A stretch of 64,000 bases of DNA from an uncultured Lachnospiraceae bacterium (GTDB lineage: Bacteria > Bacillota > Clostridia > Lachnospirales > Lachnospiraceae), in assembly GCA_910578645.1 (NCBI GenBank), contig CAJTQI010000008.1, positions 124,001 through 188,000 on the forward strand, read 5' to 3'. The notes beneath the pieces are model-generated. The model was not told where the DNA came from. It searched no databases and saw only the letters and a list, made by a program, of their open reading frames with translations. A program made the position numbers and the translations under genes. This document shows positions 52,318 to 62,233 of this stretch, one piece after another (the first letter of the stretch is position 1; each line of letters starts with the position of its first letter).

Positions 52318-53496
52318 ATGGCTAAAATAGGTTTTATTATCAATTCACTGTTTGCGTGCGGCGGGGAAGAGCGGGTCGTGTCACTGATTGCCTCGGAACT
52401 GTCCAAATACCATGATATTACGATTTACACATACGAAAGCCGCCGTTTGGAAGGCGGGAAGCGTAATGACTATTATTTGTCTGAACAGATTCGGGTGGAG
52501 GAAGTTGCCGGGCCAAGGGAGCCCTTCTTCCGGCATGGGATTAAAGTGTTATATAACCTGACGGGGATGAGCGTCGGGAAGATATCCCAGTATTTACTGA
52601 AAAATGCGTTCTATCCGGAGGAACATTTAAACGAATGGGTAAAGCGGATTAACGATGAACAGTATGATTTGATGATAGCGGTTTCGGGGGCCAATGCGAT
52701 ACTGCTTGGCTACATAGCAGACCGGATTAAGGCGAAATGTATCAGTTGGGAGCACAGCTCTTTTGAGGGATATTTTGACCCAAAGACGGGGTATTACAGG
52801 AACCGCATGGAAGTCTATCGCTCCTGTGCCGCAAAACTGGGCGCGAGAGTGGTGCTAAACTGGGATATTGCGCATAAATATGCCGTTAGACTCGGTTTAG
52901 AGACAGTGGTGATTCCGAACCCCAAGAGTTTTTCCAGCAAGGAGAAGGCGGATATGGACGCCAAGTGTTTTGTCACCTGCGGAAGAGTGGAGCGGGAAAA
53001 AGGATACGATGACCTGGTAGAAGCCTTTGCGTTGTTCCATGAGAAAAACCGTGAGTGGAAACTTCTCATCATTGGCGGGGGAAGTATGGAGCAGAGACTC
53101 CATGGATTGATTCAGGAACGTAATCTCAGTGAGTATGTTAGCATTACAGGATATACCCATGAGGTAAAAGAAAATCTGCTGAAAGGCTCCGTCTTTATGA
53201 TGACATCCAGATGGGAAGGATTTCCCATGACTGTCACGGAGGCATTGGAGATGGGACTTGCAGTCATCGCATACGATATTCCGGCGTTGGAACCTCTTGT
53301 CACGGATGGGATAGAAGGAAAGATTGTTCCGGCTTTCCGGAGGGACAAGTTGGTGGAAGCGATGGAAGAGATTGCGGCCAGTCCGGATATGCGACGCAAA
53401 ATGTCGGAGAATGCGCTGGCGAAGGCGCAGACGCTGCGCCCGGAAGAAGTGGTGAGACAGTGGCTTGCGTTGATAGGGGATGTACTTGCTTGGTGA
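52318..53496 (+). CDS. Glycosyltransferase family 4 (GGEERV type)
   Basis: A 392-residue GT-B enzyme: FIINSLFACGGEERVVSLIA at the start, TCGRVEREKGYDDLVEAF as donor-domain opening, EGFPMTVTE as E-x7-E. This layout is close to galactosyl/glucosyltransferases such as WaaB/EpsF-type GT4 proteins. GAGG precedes the ATG. A short GC hairpin follows the gene at 53503-53518, before the epimerase. Confidence 0.9.
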   Translation: MAKIGFIINSLFACGGEERVVSLIASELSKYHDITIYTYESRRLEGGKRNDYYLSEQIRVEEVAGPREPFFRHGIKVLYNLTGMSVGKISQYLLKNAFYPEEHLNEWVKRINDEQYDLMIAVSGANAILLGYIADRIKAKCISWEHSSFEGYFDPKTGYYRNRMEVYRSCAAKLGARVVLNWDIAHKYAVRLGLETVVIPNPKSFSSKEKADMDAKCFVTCGRVEREKGYDDLVEAFALFHEKNREWKLLIIGGGSMEQRLHGLIQERNLSEYVSITGYTHEVKENLLKGSVFMMTSRWEGFPMTVTEALEMGLAVIAYDIPALEPLVTDGIEGKIVPAFRRDKLVEAMEEIAASPDMRRKMSENALAKAQTLRPEEVVRQWLALIGDVLAW

Positions 53497-53502
53497 ATGC
53501 CG

Positions 53503-53518
53503 CGGGGCACATGCCCCG
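53503..53518 (+). terminator. GC-rich hairpin after the GT4 gene (weak terminator candidate)
   Basis: CGGGGCA (53503-53509) pairs with TGCCCCG (53512-53518) around a tiny CA loop, in practice six pairs and a four-base loop. It starts seven bases after the GT4 stop. Only TTT within TCAGTTTG follows, so as a Rho-independent terminator it is weak; it may be a processing or stability element. It lies in the 75-base gap before the epimerase. Confidence 0.3.
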
Positions 53519-53571
53519 TCAGTTTGATGCGGGACTGTTGACTGTTAGATGCAATTAAAAGGAATTTATAT

Positions 53572-54504
53572 ATGAAAAAATGTTTGTTAATTGGCGGAGC
53601 GGGATTTATCGGGACAAATCTAAGTTTGTGCCTTGCGGATGCGGGGTACGAGGTCACTGTCTGTGATTTTGTCCCCCAGGAAACGGTTCCTGCCGCATTG
53701 GATGGATTGAAATATGTCCGGATGAATTATTTTGAACAGGATATAGAAGACTCTCTGCTCAGGCAGCAGGATGTGGTAGTGCTGTTGATTAGCAGTGTCA
53801 GTCCCAACAGTTCTATGGCGAATCCGGAGATATGTTATGGTAAGGATGTTGTCAGATTGACGCAACTATTGGAACAGATGCGCAGGTGCGGTGTAGGAAG
53901 ATTGGTGTTCGTCTCTTCGGGCGGGACTGTGTACGGCAATCAGGACGCTCTATGCCTGCGGGAGGATATGGCTACTTATCCCATTAACCACTACGGTATT
54001 ATGAAGCTCACTCAGGAAAAAATACTATTTATGTACAATGAGCTGTACCGGATGGACAATCTTGTTTTCCGGTTGGCGAATCCTTATGGGGCAGGGCAGA
54101 AGAAAGCCTCCGGGGTTGGGGCAGTGACAGCCTTTTTACGGAGTATTATGGATGGTGAGAAGATTTATTTGTATGGACAGGGAGAGTCCGTGCGGGATTA
54201 TATCCATGTCAAAGACGCGGTAAATATGATGCGCCTGTGTATGGAAAAGGGCAAGGCAGAAAATACGAAAGCCCTCTATAACGTAGGTACAGGGCAAGGA
54301 CACAGTATTATGGAAGTGCTGAAAATGGCGGAAATGGTGACCGGAAAAACAGCCGATGTGGTTTTTTTGGAGAAAAGGCAGTTTGACGTGGCGCGCAATG
54401 TGTTGGACATCACTAAGATTCGTTCACTTATCGGAGATTATGCGTGCATGGACCTGGGTGCAGGGATGAAGAAATATTATGATGAATTGGAAGGAGCAGT
54501 CTGA
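53572..54504 (+). CDS. NAD-dependent sugar-nucleotide epimerase/dehydratase (GalE-like)
   Basis: A 310-residue extended SDR protein: GGAGFIG (8-14) binds NAD, VSSGGTVYG provides the catalytic Ser/Thr, and Y141-x3-K145 in HYGIMK is the catalytic pair; RDYIHVKDAV is the sugar-binding region typical of UDP-glucose/GlcNAc 4-epimerases. It likely interconverts UDP-Glc/UDP-Gal or the N-acetyl forms. It is the only nucleotide-sugar enzyme in the window. AAGGAA precedes the ATG, and its TGA overlaps the next ATG by one base. Confidence 0.9.
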   Translation: MKKCLLIGGAGFIGTNLSLCLADAGYEVTVCDFVPQETVPAALDGLKYVRMNYFEQDIEDSLLRQQDVVVLLISSVSPNSSMANPEICYGKDVVRLTQLLEQMRRCGVGRLVFVSSGGTVYGNQDALCLREDMATYPINHYGIMKLTQEKILFMYNELYRMDNLVFRLANPYGAGQKKASGVGAVTAFLRSIMDGEKIYLYGQGESVRDYIHVKDAVNMMRLCMEKGKAENTKALYNVGTGQGHSIMEVLKMAEMVTGKTADVVFLEKRQFDVARNVLDITKIRSLIGDYACMDLGAGMKKYYDELEGAV

Positions 54505-56615
54505 TGTTTGTCTTACCGGTGATTGTTTATTTTCTTTTCCTGGCTGTCTATTTTAACAGGAAAAAAAATATCGTAGAGTCTGTTGTGGTGTCCTGGCTGT
54601 TTGTCACGCTGTATACATGGCTTGTGGTGGAATTGTCCAGTCTCTTTGGGGCGCTTAGTACTGTCACGGTGTTTCTTTCGTGGGGTGCGGCCTGTGCCGT
54701 GTTTGGAGTTTATGCTTTAAGGAATCATGTGCTGCGTAAAACGCTAACTTATTTTAGGACGGATTATCAGATTTCTTGTATTTTGACGGAGCACAAAGCT
54801 AATTTGGTTTGCCTGTTGGTTTTCTGTTCCCTCATTTTTCTTTTATCTGCGTTAAGAAGCCAGAACCTGATAGACAATTTGTATCACAGACTGACAAAAA
54901 TCCTGCATTGGATACAGAATGGAAATGTGGGATATTTCGCTACGGCGGTGCCGGGAGAAATACAGTATTCCAAATTGGTGGAATATATGAACGCCCAAAT
55001 TTATCTTTTAAAAGGGCCTGACCGTCTGATTAACATAGTCCAGGCAGGGGCTTATGTCTGTTCCGGGTGCTGTGTCTATGGTATTGGCAGGAAGATAGGC
55101 GCTTCCCGGAGGTTTGCGTTTCTGTCGGCATGGATTTTCCTGTTAACTCCTATGGTCATTGTGGAGACGCTTACAACCCAGACAGATGTGGTGGCCGGGT
55201 TCTATCTTTTGTCTTTTGTATATTTTCTCTTGGACTACATCCATGTGGATAAGCTGCGTATGGACAGGCGGTGGGCATTTCTGGCGGTATGTCTGTCGAC
55301 AAGCGTGATGTTCGGATACCTTACCAAGCCTACGGTATGCTTTGCCATGGTGTTCTTCTTCCTGTGGATGTGTATCGTGCGTATTGTCAAAAGGGACAAA
55401 GTGACAGTATTGTTGCAGCATGTGTTAATCGGAGCGGTGGTGGCGATAGTCTTGTTTGTGCCGGAGACGGCCAGGTATTATCAGTACCGCCAGATTCCCA
55501 ATGCTGTGTATGATGTGCCGGCGGTAAATGAAGACGCAGGGCAGGAGACGGAGGAAGAGGCAGGAGACGGGAGCGTAGGGCAATCAGGAGGACAACAAGC
55601 AAATACAGTGCAACCGAATGAAAGTATAGATGCGGTATCAGAAGCTGACGTGCAGGAAGAGACGCCGGAAGACAAGCGGGTTGACAATAATACGGTGGCA
55701 GATAAAGTGGTATCCAATTTATTTAACCCGAAAGAAGTCGTCGTCGTGGCTGTCAGGAACCTTGCCGCCACTGCAACAAGCCGTTGCTTTCCCAAAATCA
55801 ATAACATGCTCACACGTTTTGTGGAAAAATGTGAGTCGGTGTTAAATTATTCCGGAGGTTACAGGTATTTCAGGGTTTTGGCGGAGGAAGGCTTCGGAGA
55901 GACCAGCGAGCCAAGTCCGGCAATTATGCTTTTTTTTGCGCTTTCGTGGCTCTGTGTGGTTTTTCGCATTAGTAAGATTAAAACAGAGCAGCTCCTGTAT
56001 CTGTTGCTAGGTTCGGTATCTATGGTGGTGCAGGCCGGGCTGATGAGTTATACTTGGTATAACCAGAGATATTTGTTAGGAGTGTTGGCGCTGATGTGCC
56101 CTGTGTTCGGTGTTATCCTGGAAAATATTCCTGCAGGGATTAAAATGCGTTCGAACCTTGCCGTTGCCATGGTTACCGTGTGTTGTTTTGGTGTGGTGAA
56201 TGCCCTGAGTTATGAGATTCCCTATGTAGTCTTTGGCTTCCAGGGACAAAAGATACACCAGTATCTGTTCCATGACAGTGATGCGGAGGCATATTATGAG
56301 TCAATGCTTGACTTCATTAACAAAAATGGCTATGAGACGGTGGGAATGTATGGATATGTTTCCTATGAATACGTACTCTGGCAGGGGATTGAGGACTTGG
56401 AGCGTATGGAACATGTGAATATGGAGCCGGTTCACTTCGAGTCTGCAAAGCTTAGTGATACGACATTTGTGCCACAGTGTATTGTGGAAGAGATGCCGGA
56501 AGTGTTCGGGATGGATGAGACATTGTACTGCAACGGACAGACATATGTGTGCGGTTGGAGCGCTGTAGGGGAGAATGGCAGGAATTATGTGGTGCTGGTG
56601 GCAGATGGGCAGTAA
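54504..56615 (+). CDS. GT-C membrane glycosyltransferase (GT39/PMT-like)
   Basis: A 703-residue polytopic protein with about twelve helices. DNLYHRLTKILHWIQNGNVG (from D124) is the first outer loop of PMT_2/ArnT-like enzymes, whose Asp binds the acceptor, and TTQTDVVAGFYL is the second-loop motif. Residues about 340-396 form a Glu/Gln/Asp-rich low-complexity loop, absent from most PMT proteins. The C-terminal domain of about 100 residues is extracytoplasmic. It would transfer a sugar from a polyprenyl-phosphate donor to a surface acceptor. An 8-A run at 54561-54568 near the start could slip. The ATG shares a base with the epimerase stop; AAGGAG precedes it. Confidence 0.82.
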   Translation: MFVLPVIVYFLFLAVYFNRKKNIVESVVVSWLFVTLYTWLVVELSSLFGALSTVTVFLSWGAACAVFGVYALRNHVLRKTLTYFRTDYQISCILTEHKANLVCLLVFCSLIFLLSALRSQNLIDNLYHRLTKILHWIQNGNVGYFATAVPGEIQYSKLVEYMNAQIYLLKGPDRLINIVQAGAYVCSGCCVYGIGRKIGASRRFAFLSAWIFLLTPMVIVETLTTQTDVVAGFYLLSFVYFLLDYIHVDKLRMDRRWAFLAVCLSTSVMFGYLTKPTVCFAMVFFFLWMCIVRIVKRDKVTVLLQHVLIGAVVAIVLFVPETARYYQYRQIPNAVYDVPAVNEDAGQETEEEAGDGSVGQSGGQQANTVQPNESIDAVSEADVQEETPEDKRVDNNTVADKVVSNLFNPKEVVVVAVRNLAATATSRCFPKINNMLTRFVEKCESVLNYSGGYRYFRVLAEEGFGETSEPSPAIMLFFALSWLCVVFRISKIKTEQLLYLLLGSVSMVVQAGLMSYTWYNQRYLLGVLALMCPVFGVILENIPAGIKMRSNLAVAMVTVCCFGVVNALSYEIPYVVFGFQGQKIHQYLFHDSDAEAYYESMLDFINKNGYETVGMYGYVSYEYVLWQGIEDLERMEHVNMEPVHFESAKLSDTTFVPQCIVEEMPEVFGMDETLYCNGQTYVCGWSAVGENGRNYVVLVADGQ

Positions 56616-56648
56616 AGGAGCAGATGGTCTACGACAGGGAGTGTGGTA

Positions 56649-56670
56649 TTGACATATTTGTTTTCAGACA
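56649..56670 (+). promoter_or_regulatory. TTGACATATT block shared with 32739-32760
   Basis: Perfect -35 hexamer TTGACA, then TATTTGTTTTCAGACAA, matching the block ahead of the Wzx gene in 19 of 22 bases. With 17-base spacing the -10 would be AATACC, which is poor. It sits in the 105-base gap before the large GT-C-like gene. Confidence 0.35.
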
Positions 56671-56720
56671 AAATACCGGGCGAAATGTGAACATGTGGGT
56701 GTGCTAAGAGGGATATAGGG

Positions 56721-59000
56721 ATGGATAGGAAAAAAATATATAAGTTTCTTCTGCCTGCTGAAATTTTAATATTGCTTGCGTTAGGAATTTTGTTGGCAAT
56801 ACGGTGGAGGACAAACCGGAATATTGGTTTGTCAGTTGCTGACTGGAAGTCGGATTATGTTGCGTATGATAGCATAAACGGTTGGTATGTGGATGAGAAG
56901 CTTATCGATACCCAGGAAAATATTTCTGTAATCTATGGCCCTTCCGTTTACTTAAAGGAAGGCACATATTGCGCTAAAATAACATATCATTGTGATTATG
57001 ACCAGTCCTGTACGGCATATGCGGGCGAAGGGAATGAATTTCAATTAAAGACCGGAGGAGCCAGGCTTGGCAGGAATTTTGACAGTGTTTCCTATGATTT
57101 CGAAGCGCGTGAGGATATTGAGAATTTTGAACTTTTGTTCTACTATAACGGGAAAGGATATCTTCAGATAACGAATATTTCCATTGCACCGACTTCTACA
57201 GGGTTGTTCAGGAATATTTGCATAGTTTTTGCGTTTTTCGCCTGTTTAGACTTATGCCTGTTGTTTGCCGACAGGATTGAAAAGCATAAAAATACGGTTT
57301 TGGCACTGATTGGTATTGTTTTATTGACCTCTCTGCCGATTTTTACGGACGGCATTGCGAGTGGTCATGATATTGGTTTTCATTTAACACGGATTGAGGG
57401 TATTTCAAAGGAAATCCGGTTAGGAAATATCCCAGTACGCTTAGTATCCTCGTATATGGATGGGTATGGATATCCGGTGTCTATATATTATGGGGACTTA
57501 CTTTTATATATTCCGGCCGTTTTGCGTCTGTTAGGTTTTTCTGTCACAGGCGTCTATAAATTTTATGTTCTGATGATAAATGCCGGGACGGCTGTGCTTA
57601 CTTATCTGTGTATGAAACGGGTGTTTAAAGATAACAGAATCGCATTGCTTACATGTTTGTCTTACTGTACTTCTTCATACCGCATGGTTAATATTTATGA
57701 GCGTGCCGCAGTGGGCGAGTATAGTGCGATGATGTTTATGCCGATGGTCGCGGCTGCTGTCTATAAGATATACACGGATGATATTTCTGACTATAAGGAA
57801 TACCGCAATAATGCAGTTTTTTTGGCGGTTGGGATGAGCGGGCTGATTGGAACCCATATATTGAGTACAGAAATGGCCGTGTTTATTTTGGCTGTTATAT
57901 GTCTGTCTTTATTGAAACTGACGTTCAGAAAGAACACAGTCAAAGTATATTTACAGGCGGTTATGTGGACTTGTCTGTTTAGTGCATATTTTATTGTGCC
58001 GTTTCTTGATTATACGCTGAATGTACCGACGAAGGTAGGGGCGGTGATAAATGGAGGCGGTGCGGATATTCAGGACTGTGGGATAACCATTGGTGAGTAT
58101 TTTGCATTTTTTAGGGATATACAGAACGGACGTCTTGAGTATGCGAACGAACGAATGCTGTTGACGCCAGGCATTGTGTTGATGGCCTCACTTATTATTG
58201 CGATTGTATTATGGATAAACAGGCGGGGAAATAAAGAAATGAAGGCATTGACTGTCTATGCGTGTCTGTCAGTGGCGCTTACACTCAATATTTTCCCGTG
58301 GAATTATCTGCAAGAGCATTTCCTGCTTGGAAATTTGTTGTCGCAGGTTCAGTTTCCATGGAGATATATCAGCGTTGCCATGGTTGTTTTAACGTTGTTG
58401 CTTGGAAACCTGCTAGTGCAAATTTCAAAAGAACGGATAAAAATGGAACAGAGTGAGAAAGCAGTCGTTGCGGTATGTTTCGTTATGACATGTTTCTTAA
58501 CCGGCAATTATATGGACAACAGTTCTTTTGTTAATATATATGAAGGTGTCGAGATGAATCACTATTCGGTTGGGTTTGGAGAATATCTCAGAGAAGGTAC
58601 AAATAGATTGAACTTTTCAACATCTATTACGTCGGAGATTTATTCTGAAAACATGGAAGAGGTTTCTGTTGTTTCAAGAAAGGGAAACAGTATGGAGCTG
58701 AGGTGTGTGGCTTCGGATGAAGAAGGATTTATGTGGCTTCCGATGTTCAATTATAAAGGGTATCATGCGACAGATGAGAGTGGGAATGAATATCCTATTA
58801 GCGATGGATATGATAATCGGATTAAATTATCTCTCCCGGTAGGGTTTGAGGGGAAGATATGGATTGAGTATAGGGAGCCGTGGTATTGGCGGGGAGCTGA
58901 GTTGATTTCTTTCCTGGCTGTATTAGGGGTGTGCATTTGGAAAATGAGAGATTATTTGAATAACTGCAGTAACAGAAAATTAGAATGTACCAGATTTTAG
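56721..59000 (+). CDS. Large polytopic membrane protein, PTPS-related (PF10131-like), GT-C-like
   Basis: A 759-residue protein: one N-terminal helix, an extracytoplasmic beta-rich domain of about 130 residues (roughly 35-165), then about eleven helices and a C-terminal outer domain. GHDIGFHLTRIEGI (from H216) and GYGYPVSIYYGDLLLY are the hallmarks of the family I know as 6-pyruvoyl-tetrahydropterin-synthase-related membrane proteins, now regarded as GT-C-like. H216-D217 sits where GT-C enzymes keep their catalytic Asp. Likely an extracytoplasmic glycosyltransferase. Base composition turns AT-richer from this gene onward. Confidence 0.8.
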   Translation: MDRKKIYKFLLPAEILILLALGILLAIRWRTNRNIGLSVADWKSDYVAYDSINGWYVDEKLIDTQENISVIYGPSVYLKEGTYCAKITYHCDYDQSCTAYAGEGNEFQLKTGGARLGRNFDSVSYDFEAREDIENFELLFYYNGKGYLQITNISIAPTSTGLFRNICIVFAFFACLDLCLLFADRIEKHKNTVLALIGIVLLTSLPIFTDGIASGHDIGFHLTRIEGISKEIRLGNIPVRLVSSYMDGYGYPVSIYYGDLLLYIPAVLRLLGFSVTGVYKFYVLMINAGTAVLTYLCMKRVFKDNRIALLTCLSYCTSSYRMVNIYERAAVGEYSAMMFMPMVAAAVYKIYTDDISDYKEYRNNAVFLAVGMSGLIGTHILSTEMAVFILAVICLSLLKLTFRKNTVKVYLQAVMWTCLFSAYFIVPFLDYTLNVPTKVGAVINGGGADIQDCGITIGEYFAFFRDIQNGRLEYANERMLLTPGIVLMASLIIAIVLWINRRGNKEMKALTVYACLSVALTLNIFPWNYLQEHFLLGNLLSQVQFPWRYISVAMVVLTLLLGNLLVQISKERIKMEQSEKAVVAVCFVMTCFLTGNYMDNSSFVNIYEGVEMNHYSVGFGEYLREGTNRLNFSTSITSEIYSENMEEVSVVSRKGNSMELRCVASDEEGFMWLPMFNYKGYHATDESGNEYPISDGYDNRIKLSLPVGFEGKIWIEYREPWYWRGAELISFLAVLGVCIWKMRDYLNNCSNRKLECTRF

Positions 59001-59028
59001 ATATAGATAATATGGGAGTTTGCGTAAT

Positions 59029-60834
59029 ATGAACAGTTTGTTTCAGGATATAAAAACTTTTATAACGACTATAAAGCAGCTATTAAGCTTACTTACGGTG
59101 AAACAACGCAGGCAGGCAGTGGGGGTATTTATTTTGGTGGTGATTGGCGCTGCCTTTGAGACATTGGGAGTGGCGGCTGTTTTGCCGTTTGTTTATGCTG
59201 TAATTGATACTTCGCAATTATGGAATAATAAATATATTATGGTAGTAGCAGATATGTTACAAATTAATACAGATACGGAATTGATAGTTGGTTTGGGATG
59301 CTTTATAGGCGTATTTTATATATTTAAAAATACTTTTATGTTGTTTGCTTCATATATGGAAAATAAGTTTAAAGCAAATTTTGTTTATGAGGTTTCAAAA
59401 TTGATGCTCCATAGTTATATGAAGCGTCCTTATATTTATTTTCTTAGGACAAATAGTGCAGAGATGATTCGAGGCTTAAATGATGATATTGTCAGTATCA
59501 ATGACATAATGACTGCATTGTTTAAAATTTTTTCAATTGGGTTTATGATGATTGGTATAGGAATATTCCTTGTTGTGCAGGAGCCACTTATGGCACTGGG
59601 GATTGTTTTCTTAGCAGTGGTGATTTTTGGACTAATCGTTTTTGTGATTAGGAAGAAAATTAGAGAACTTGGGAAATTAAAAATTAAGTATGCTACGGAG
59701 GCATATAAGTATGCATATCAGGCAGTTACCGGAATTAAAGAAATTTCTATTATGAAAAGAGAAGGATACTTCCTGAATAGTTATACCGGAGTAACTTCAA
59801 AGAAAAAAGAAGCAGATACAGTATATAATAGCATTTCCGTTGCACCGGAAAGAATTGTGGAGGCAACATTTGTATGTGGGATTTTAGGTATTGTTTGCAT
59901 TCAGGTAGCAGTCGGTGGCATGTCGGCGGCTTTGATTACAAACCTTGCTGCATTTGCAGTTGGGGCGATGAGGGTAATGCCCTCTCTTTCCACGTTGACA
60001 ACTCGTATGACGCAACTGATGTATTTGCGTCCTGCACTTGGTGGTATTTGTAAAAACATTGAAGCAGCAAGAGAACAAGAGAGAATATTTATCGAAATGC
60101 AGGCGTCTATTGATGATATGGAACATGCAGTTAGCTTTAAGAAAGAAGTTACAGTACAGGATATTGATTGGAAGTACCCTAATACGGATAAGTACATTCT
60201 AAAAGAAGCCAGAATCACAATTCGAAAAGGAGAATGTGTAGCTTTAACTGGTAAGTCCGGTGCGGGAAAAACTACATTGGCAGATATTTTATTAGGATTA
60301 TTGAAGCCAGAAAAAGGGGCTGTATGCCTGGATGGAGTAGATATTTATACAATACCTTATGCCTGGAGTAAGATGATAGGTTATGTTCCTCAGACGGTTT
60401 ATTTGATTGACGATACAATTCGAAATAATGTTGCATTTGGCATTGAGCCAGGTAGTGTGGAAGAAGAGAGGGTTTGGAATGCGTTAGAGAAGGCTCAGCT
60501 TAAGGAATTTGTAGAAGCACAGCGGGAAGGACTTGATACAATTATAGGTGAACGAGGTGTGAAATTCTCCGGAGGGCAAAGACAGCGTATTGCAATTGCA
60601 AGGGCTCTTTATCATGACCCGGAGATTATGGTATTTGATGAGGCGACAGCGGCGTTGGACGGTGAGACAGAAGAGGCGGTTATGGATGCCATTAACAGGC
60701 TGCGGGGGGAGAAGACGCTGATTATTATTGCCCACAGACTTAATACGATTAGTCACTGTAATCGCTTCTATCAAGTTGGAGAGCAGAAAGTGACGGAGAA
60801 GACCAGAGAAGAAGTTTTAGGCGATGTTGGTTAA
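59029..60834 (+). CDS. ABC transporter, fused permease-ATPase (PglK/MsbA-like flippase), third copy
   Basis: A 601-residue half-transporter with ETLGVAAVLP in the first helix pair, Walker A GKSGAGKTT (408-416), signature SGGQRQR (514-520), Walker B ending D537-E538, IIAHRL. Catalytically intact. Codon use is strongly AT-biased through about base 60620 and then becomes as GC-rich as the other copies, as if the 3' end had been exchanged with another copy or the rest acquired later. GGGAG lies ten bases before ATG 59029; a TTG at 59020 is possible. It opens a module that parallels 17208-21769. Confidence 0.9.
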   Translation: MNSLFQDIKTFITTIKQLLSLLTVKQRRQAVGVFILVVIGAAFETLGVAAVLPFVYAVIDTSQLWNNKYIMVVADMLQINTDTELIVGLGCFIGVFYIFKNTFMLFASYMENKFKANFVYEVSKLMLHSYMKRPYIYFLRTNSAEMIRGLNDDIVSINDIMTALFKIFSIGFMMIGIGIFLVVQEPLMALGIVFLAVVIFGLIVFVIRKKIRELGKLKIKYATEAYKYAYQAVTGIKEISIMKREGYFLNSYTGVTSKKKEADTVYNSISVAPERIVEATFVCGILGIVCIQVAVGGMSAALITNLAAFAVGAMRVMPSLSTLTTRMTQLMYLRPALGGICKNIEAAREQERIFIEMQASIDDMEHAVSFKKEVTVQDIDWKYPNTDKYILKEARITIRKGECVALTGKSGAGKTTLADILLGLLKPEKGAVCLDGVDIYTIPYAWSKMIGYVPQTVYLIDDTIRNNVAFGIEPGSVEEERVWNALEKAQLKEFVEAQREGLDTIIGERGVKFSGGQRQRIAIARALYHDPEIMVFDEATAALDGETEEAVMDAINRLRGEKTLIIIAHRLNTISHCNRFYQVGEQKVTEKTREEVLGDVG

Positions 60835-60859
60835 AGAATATATATTGTGAAAGGGATGA

Positions 60860-62233
60860 ATGGTATCACAAATGAGACAATTAGATTTTTTATTTGTATA
60901 TGAGCATAAAGTGCGTGAGTTAGAAAATTTATGCCTGCTCAAATATGAGTTGGACAAGCGGGGCTATAGGACGGAAATCCGCTATATAGAGAGTGCGGAA
61001 AATGAGCTTGCGGTGAAACCTTTTATCTATGCGAAAGTATTGCTTGTTATGGCGTGCTATGACAACCATGCTCTTGCATGGCAGATTAAGAATTATGTAA
61101 AGTTTGACAAGATTATTGATATGCAGTGGGAGAATATCGTCTATCCGAAAGATGAAGAACGGGAAGGCGCTTTTAAGAATTATAAGGAGATTGGCAGGGC
61201 AGTGCCCCATGTCTCCTGGGGGCAGCAGAATGTCAAAAGACTCTTGGAGGCGGCGCATCTTGACAGGAAATTGGTGAAACCGGTCGGACACGTGGGGATG
61301 GACTTTTTGAGACCGCCTCTGTGCAGATATTACCTTAGCAGGGAAGAGCTGTTTGATAAGTATAACATTCCTGTCGGATGCAAGGCGATTTTTTTTGCTT
61401 CTCCCTATTATGGAGACAACCTCCCACAGACGTATATTGAGGATATGTGTATGCGGTTCGGGGGAAATTGGACAGAGTACTATCAATTCATGTGTGATTC
61501 CCAGAAGATTGTATTGAAATGGTTTGAGGATTTATGTGCGGACGAGCCGGAGACCCATGTGATTTATAGACCTCATCCTGGACATCCAAGCCTGATGGCA
61601 GAAGAAGTCAAAAGACGGCATGGCAATTTCCATATTATTTCAGGAGAGTCTGTGAGACAGTGGATTGTTACCTGTGACAAAATTTATACCGGTAACAGTT
61701 CAGTGATTGTGGAAGCTTTCTTTGCACAGAAAATGTGTCAATTGGTATTCCCTCTTCCTGTCACGGAAGGATTTGAACTGAAGCTGCTTTCCGGTTCCAG
61801 GCGTTTGACAAGTTATGGACAATTTCGGGAGTCTGTGGAGATGCAGGAAGAAGAATTTCCGATACCACAGAGTAACATAGAAGAAATCTATTTAATCGAT
61901 TGGGAGACGCCTAGCCATGTGAAGTTTGCAGATATGGCGGAGGAAGTACTGAAGGATGATTCCTATAGACTTACGACGAAGCAGATTAGGGAAGTGCATA
62001 ACTATTCATTGCCTGTGAGAATGTTAAAGGCAGTGTGCAGGATTGATTTCCTTTATCGATTTTACTTGAAAGCGATTGATAATGAGAAGCTCAAGTGGGG
62101 ATTCCTTGAACATCAGAGACAGTTGCGCAAGAAAGCGGTTCAGACCGAGAAGGAGCATGCACATGAGATTACAAGTATACAGGAGATAGAAAGGATTATC
62201 AGGAGAATTCAATATGCACAGTCTAATTCGTAA
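60860..62233 (+). CDS. Surface carbohydrate biosynthesis / CDP-glycerol-transferase-like protein
   Basis: A 457-residue soluble protein. Its C-terminal half carries VIYRPHPGHPS and YTGNSSVIVEAFFAQK, the RPHP and H/N-S-S-x-x-x-E-A blocks of the family that includes CDP-glycerol glycerophosphotransferases, polysialyl/Kdo-type transferases and 'surface carbohydrate biosynthesis protein'. The fold is GT-B; the donor may be a CMP- or CDP-activated unit. The N-terminal half (about 1-160) resembles no family I can name. AAAGGG precedes ATG 60860. A basic helical tail ends the protein. It overlaps the following membrane protein by 20 bases. Confidence 0.7.
   Translation: MVSQMRQLDFLFVYEHKVRELENLCLLKYELDKRGYRTEIRYIESAENELAVKPFIYAKVLLVMACYDNHALAWQIKNYVKFDKIIDMQWENIVYPKDEEREGAFKNYKEIGRAVPHVSWGQQNVKRLLEAAHLDRKLVKPVGHVGMDFLRPPLCRYYLSREELFDKYNIPVGCKAIFFASPYYGDNLPQTYIEDMCMRFGGNWTEYYQFMCDSQKIVLKWFEDLCADEPETHVIYRPHPGHPSLMAEEVKRRHGNFHIISGESVRQWIVTCDKIYTGNSSVIVEAFFAQKMCQLVFPLPVTEGFELKLLSGSRRLTSYGQFRESVEMQEEEFPIPQSNIEEIYLIDWETPSHVKFADMAEEVLKDDSYRLTTKQIREVHNYSLPVRMLKAVCRIDFLYRFYLKAIDNEKLKWGFLEHQRQLRKKAVQTEKEHAHEITSIQEIERIIRRIQYAQSNS

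Noticed and set aside
54561..54568. Eight-A run at the start of the PMT-like gene as a phase-variation tract
   Set aside because: Runs of eight A or T occur elsewhere in this window in ordinary genes; no evidence for switching, though it could slip.
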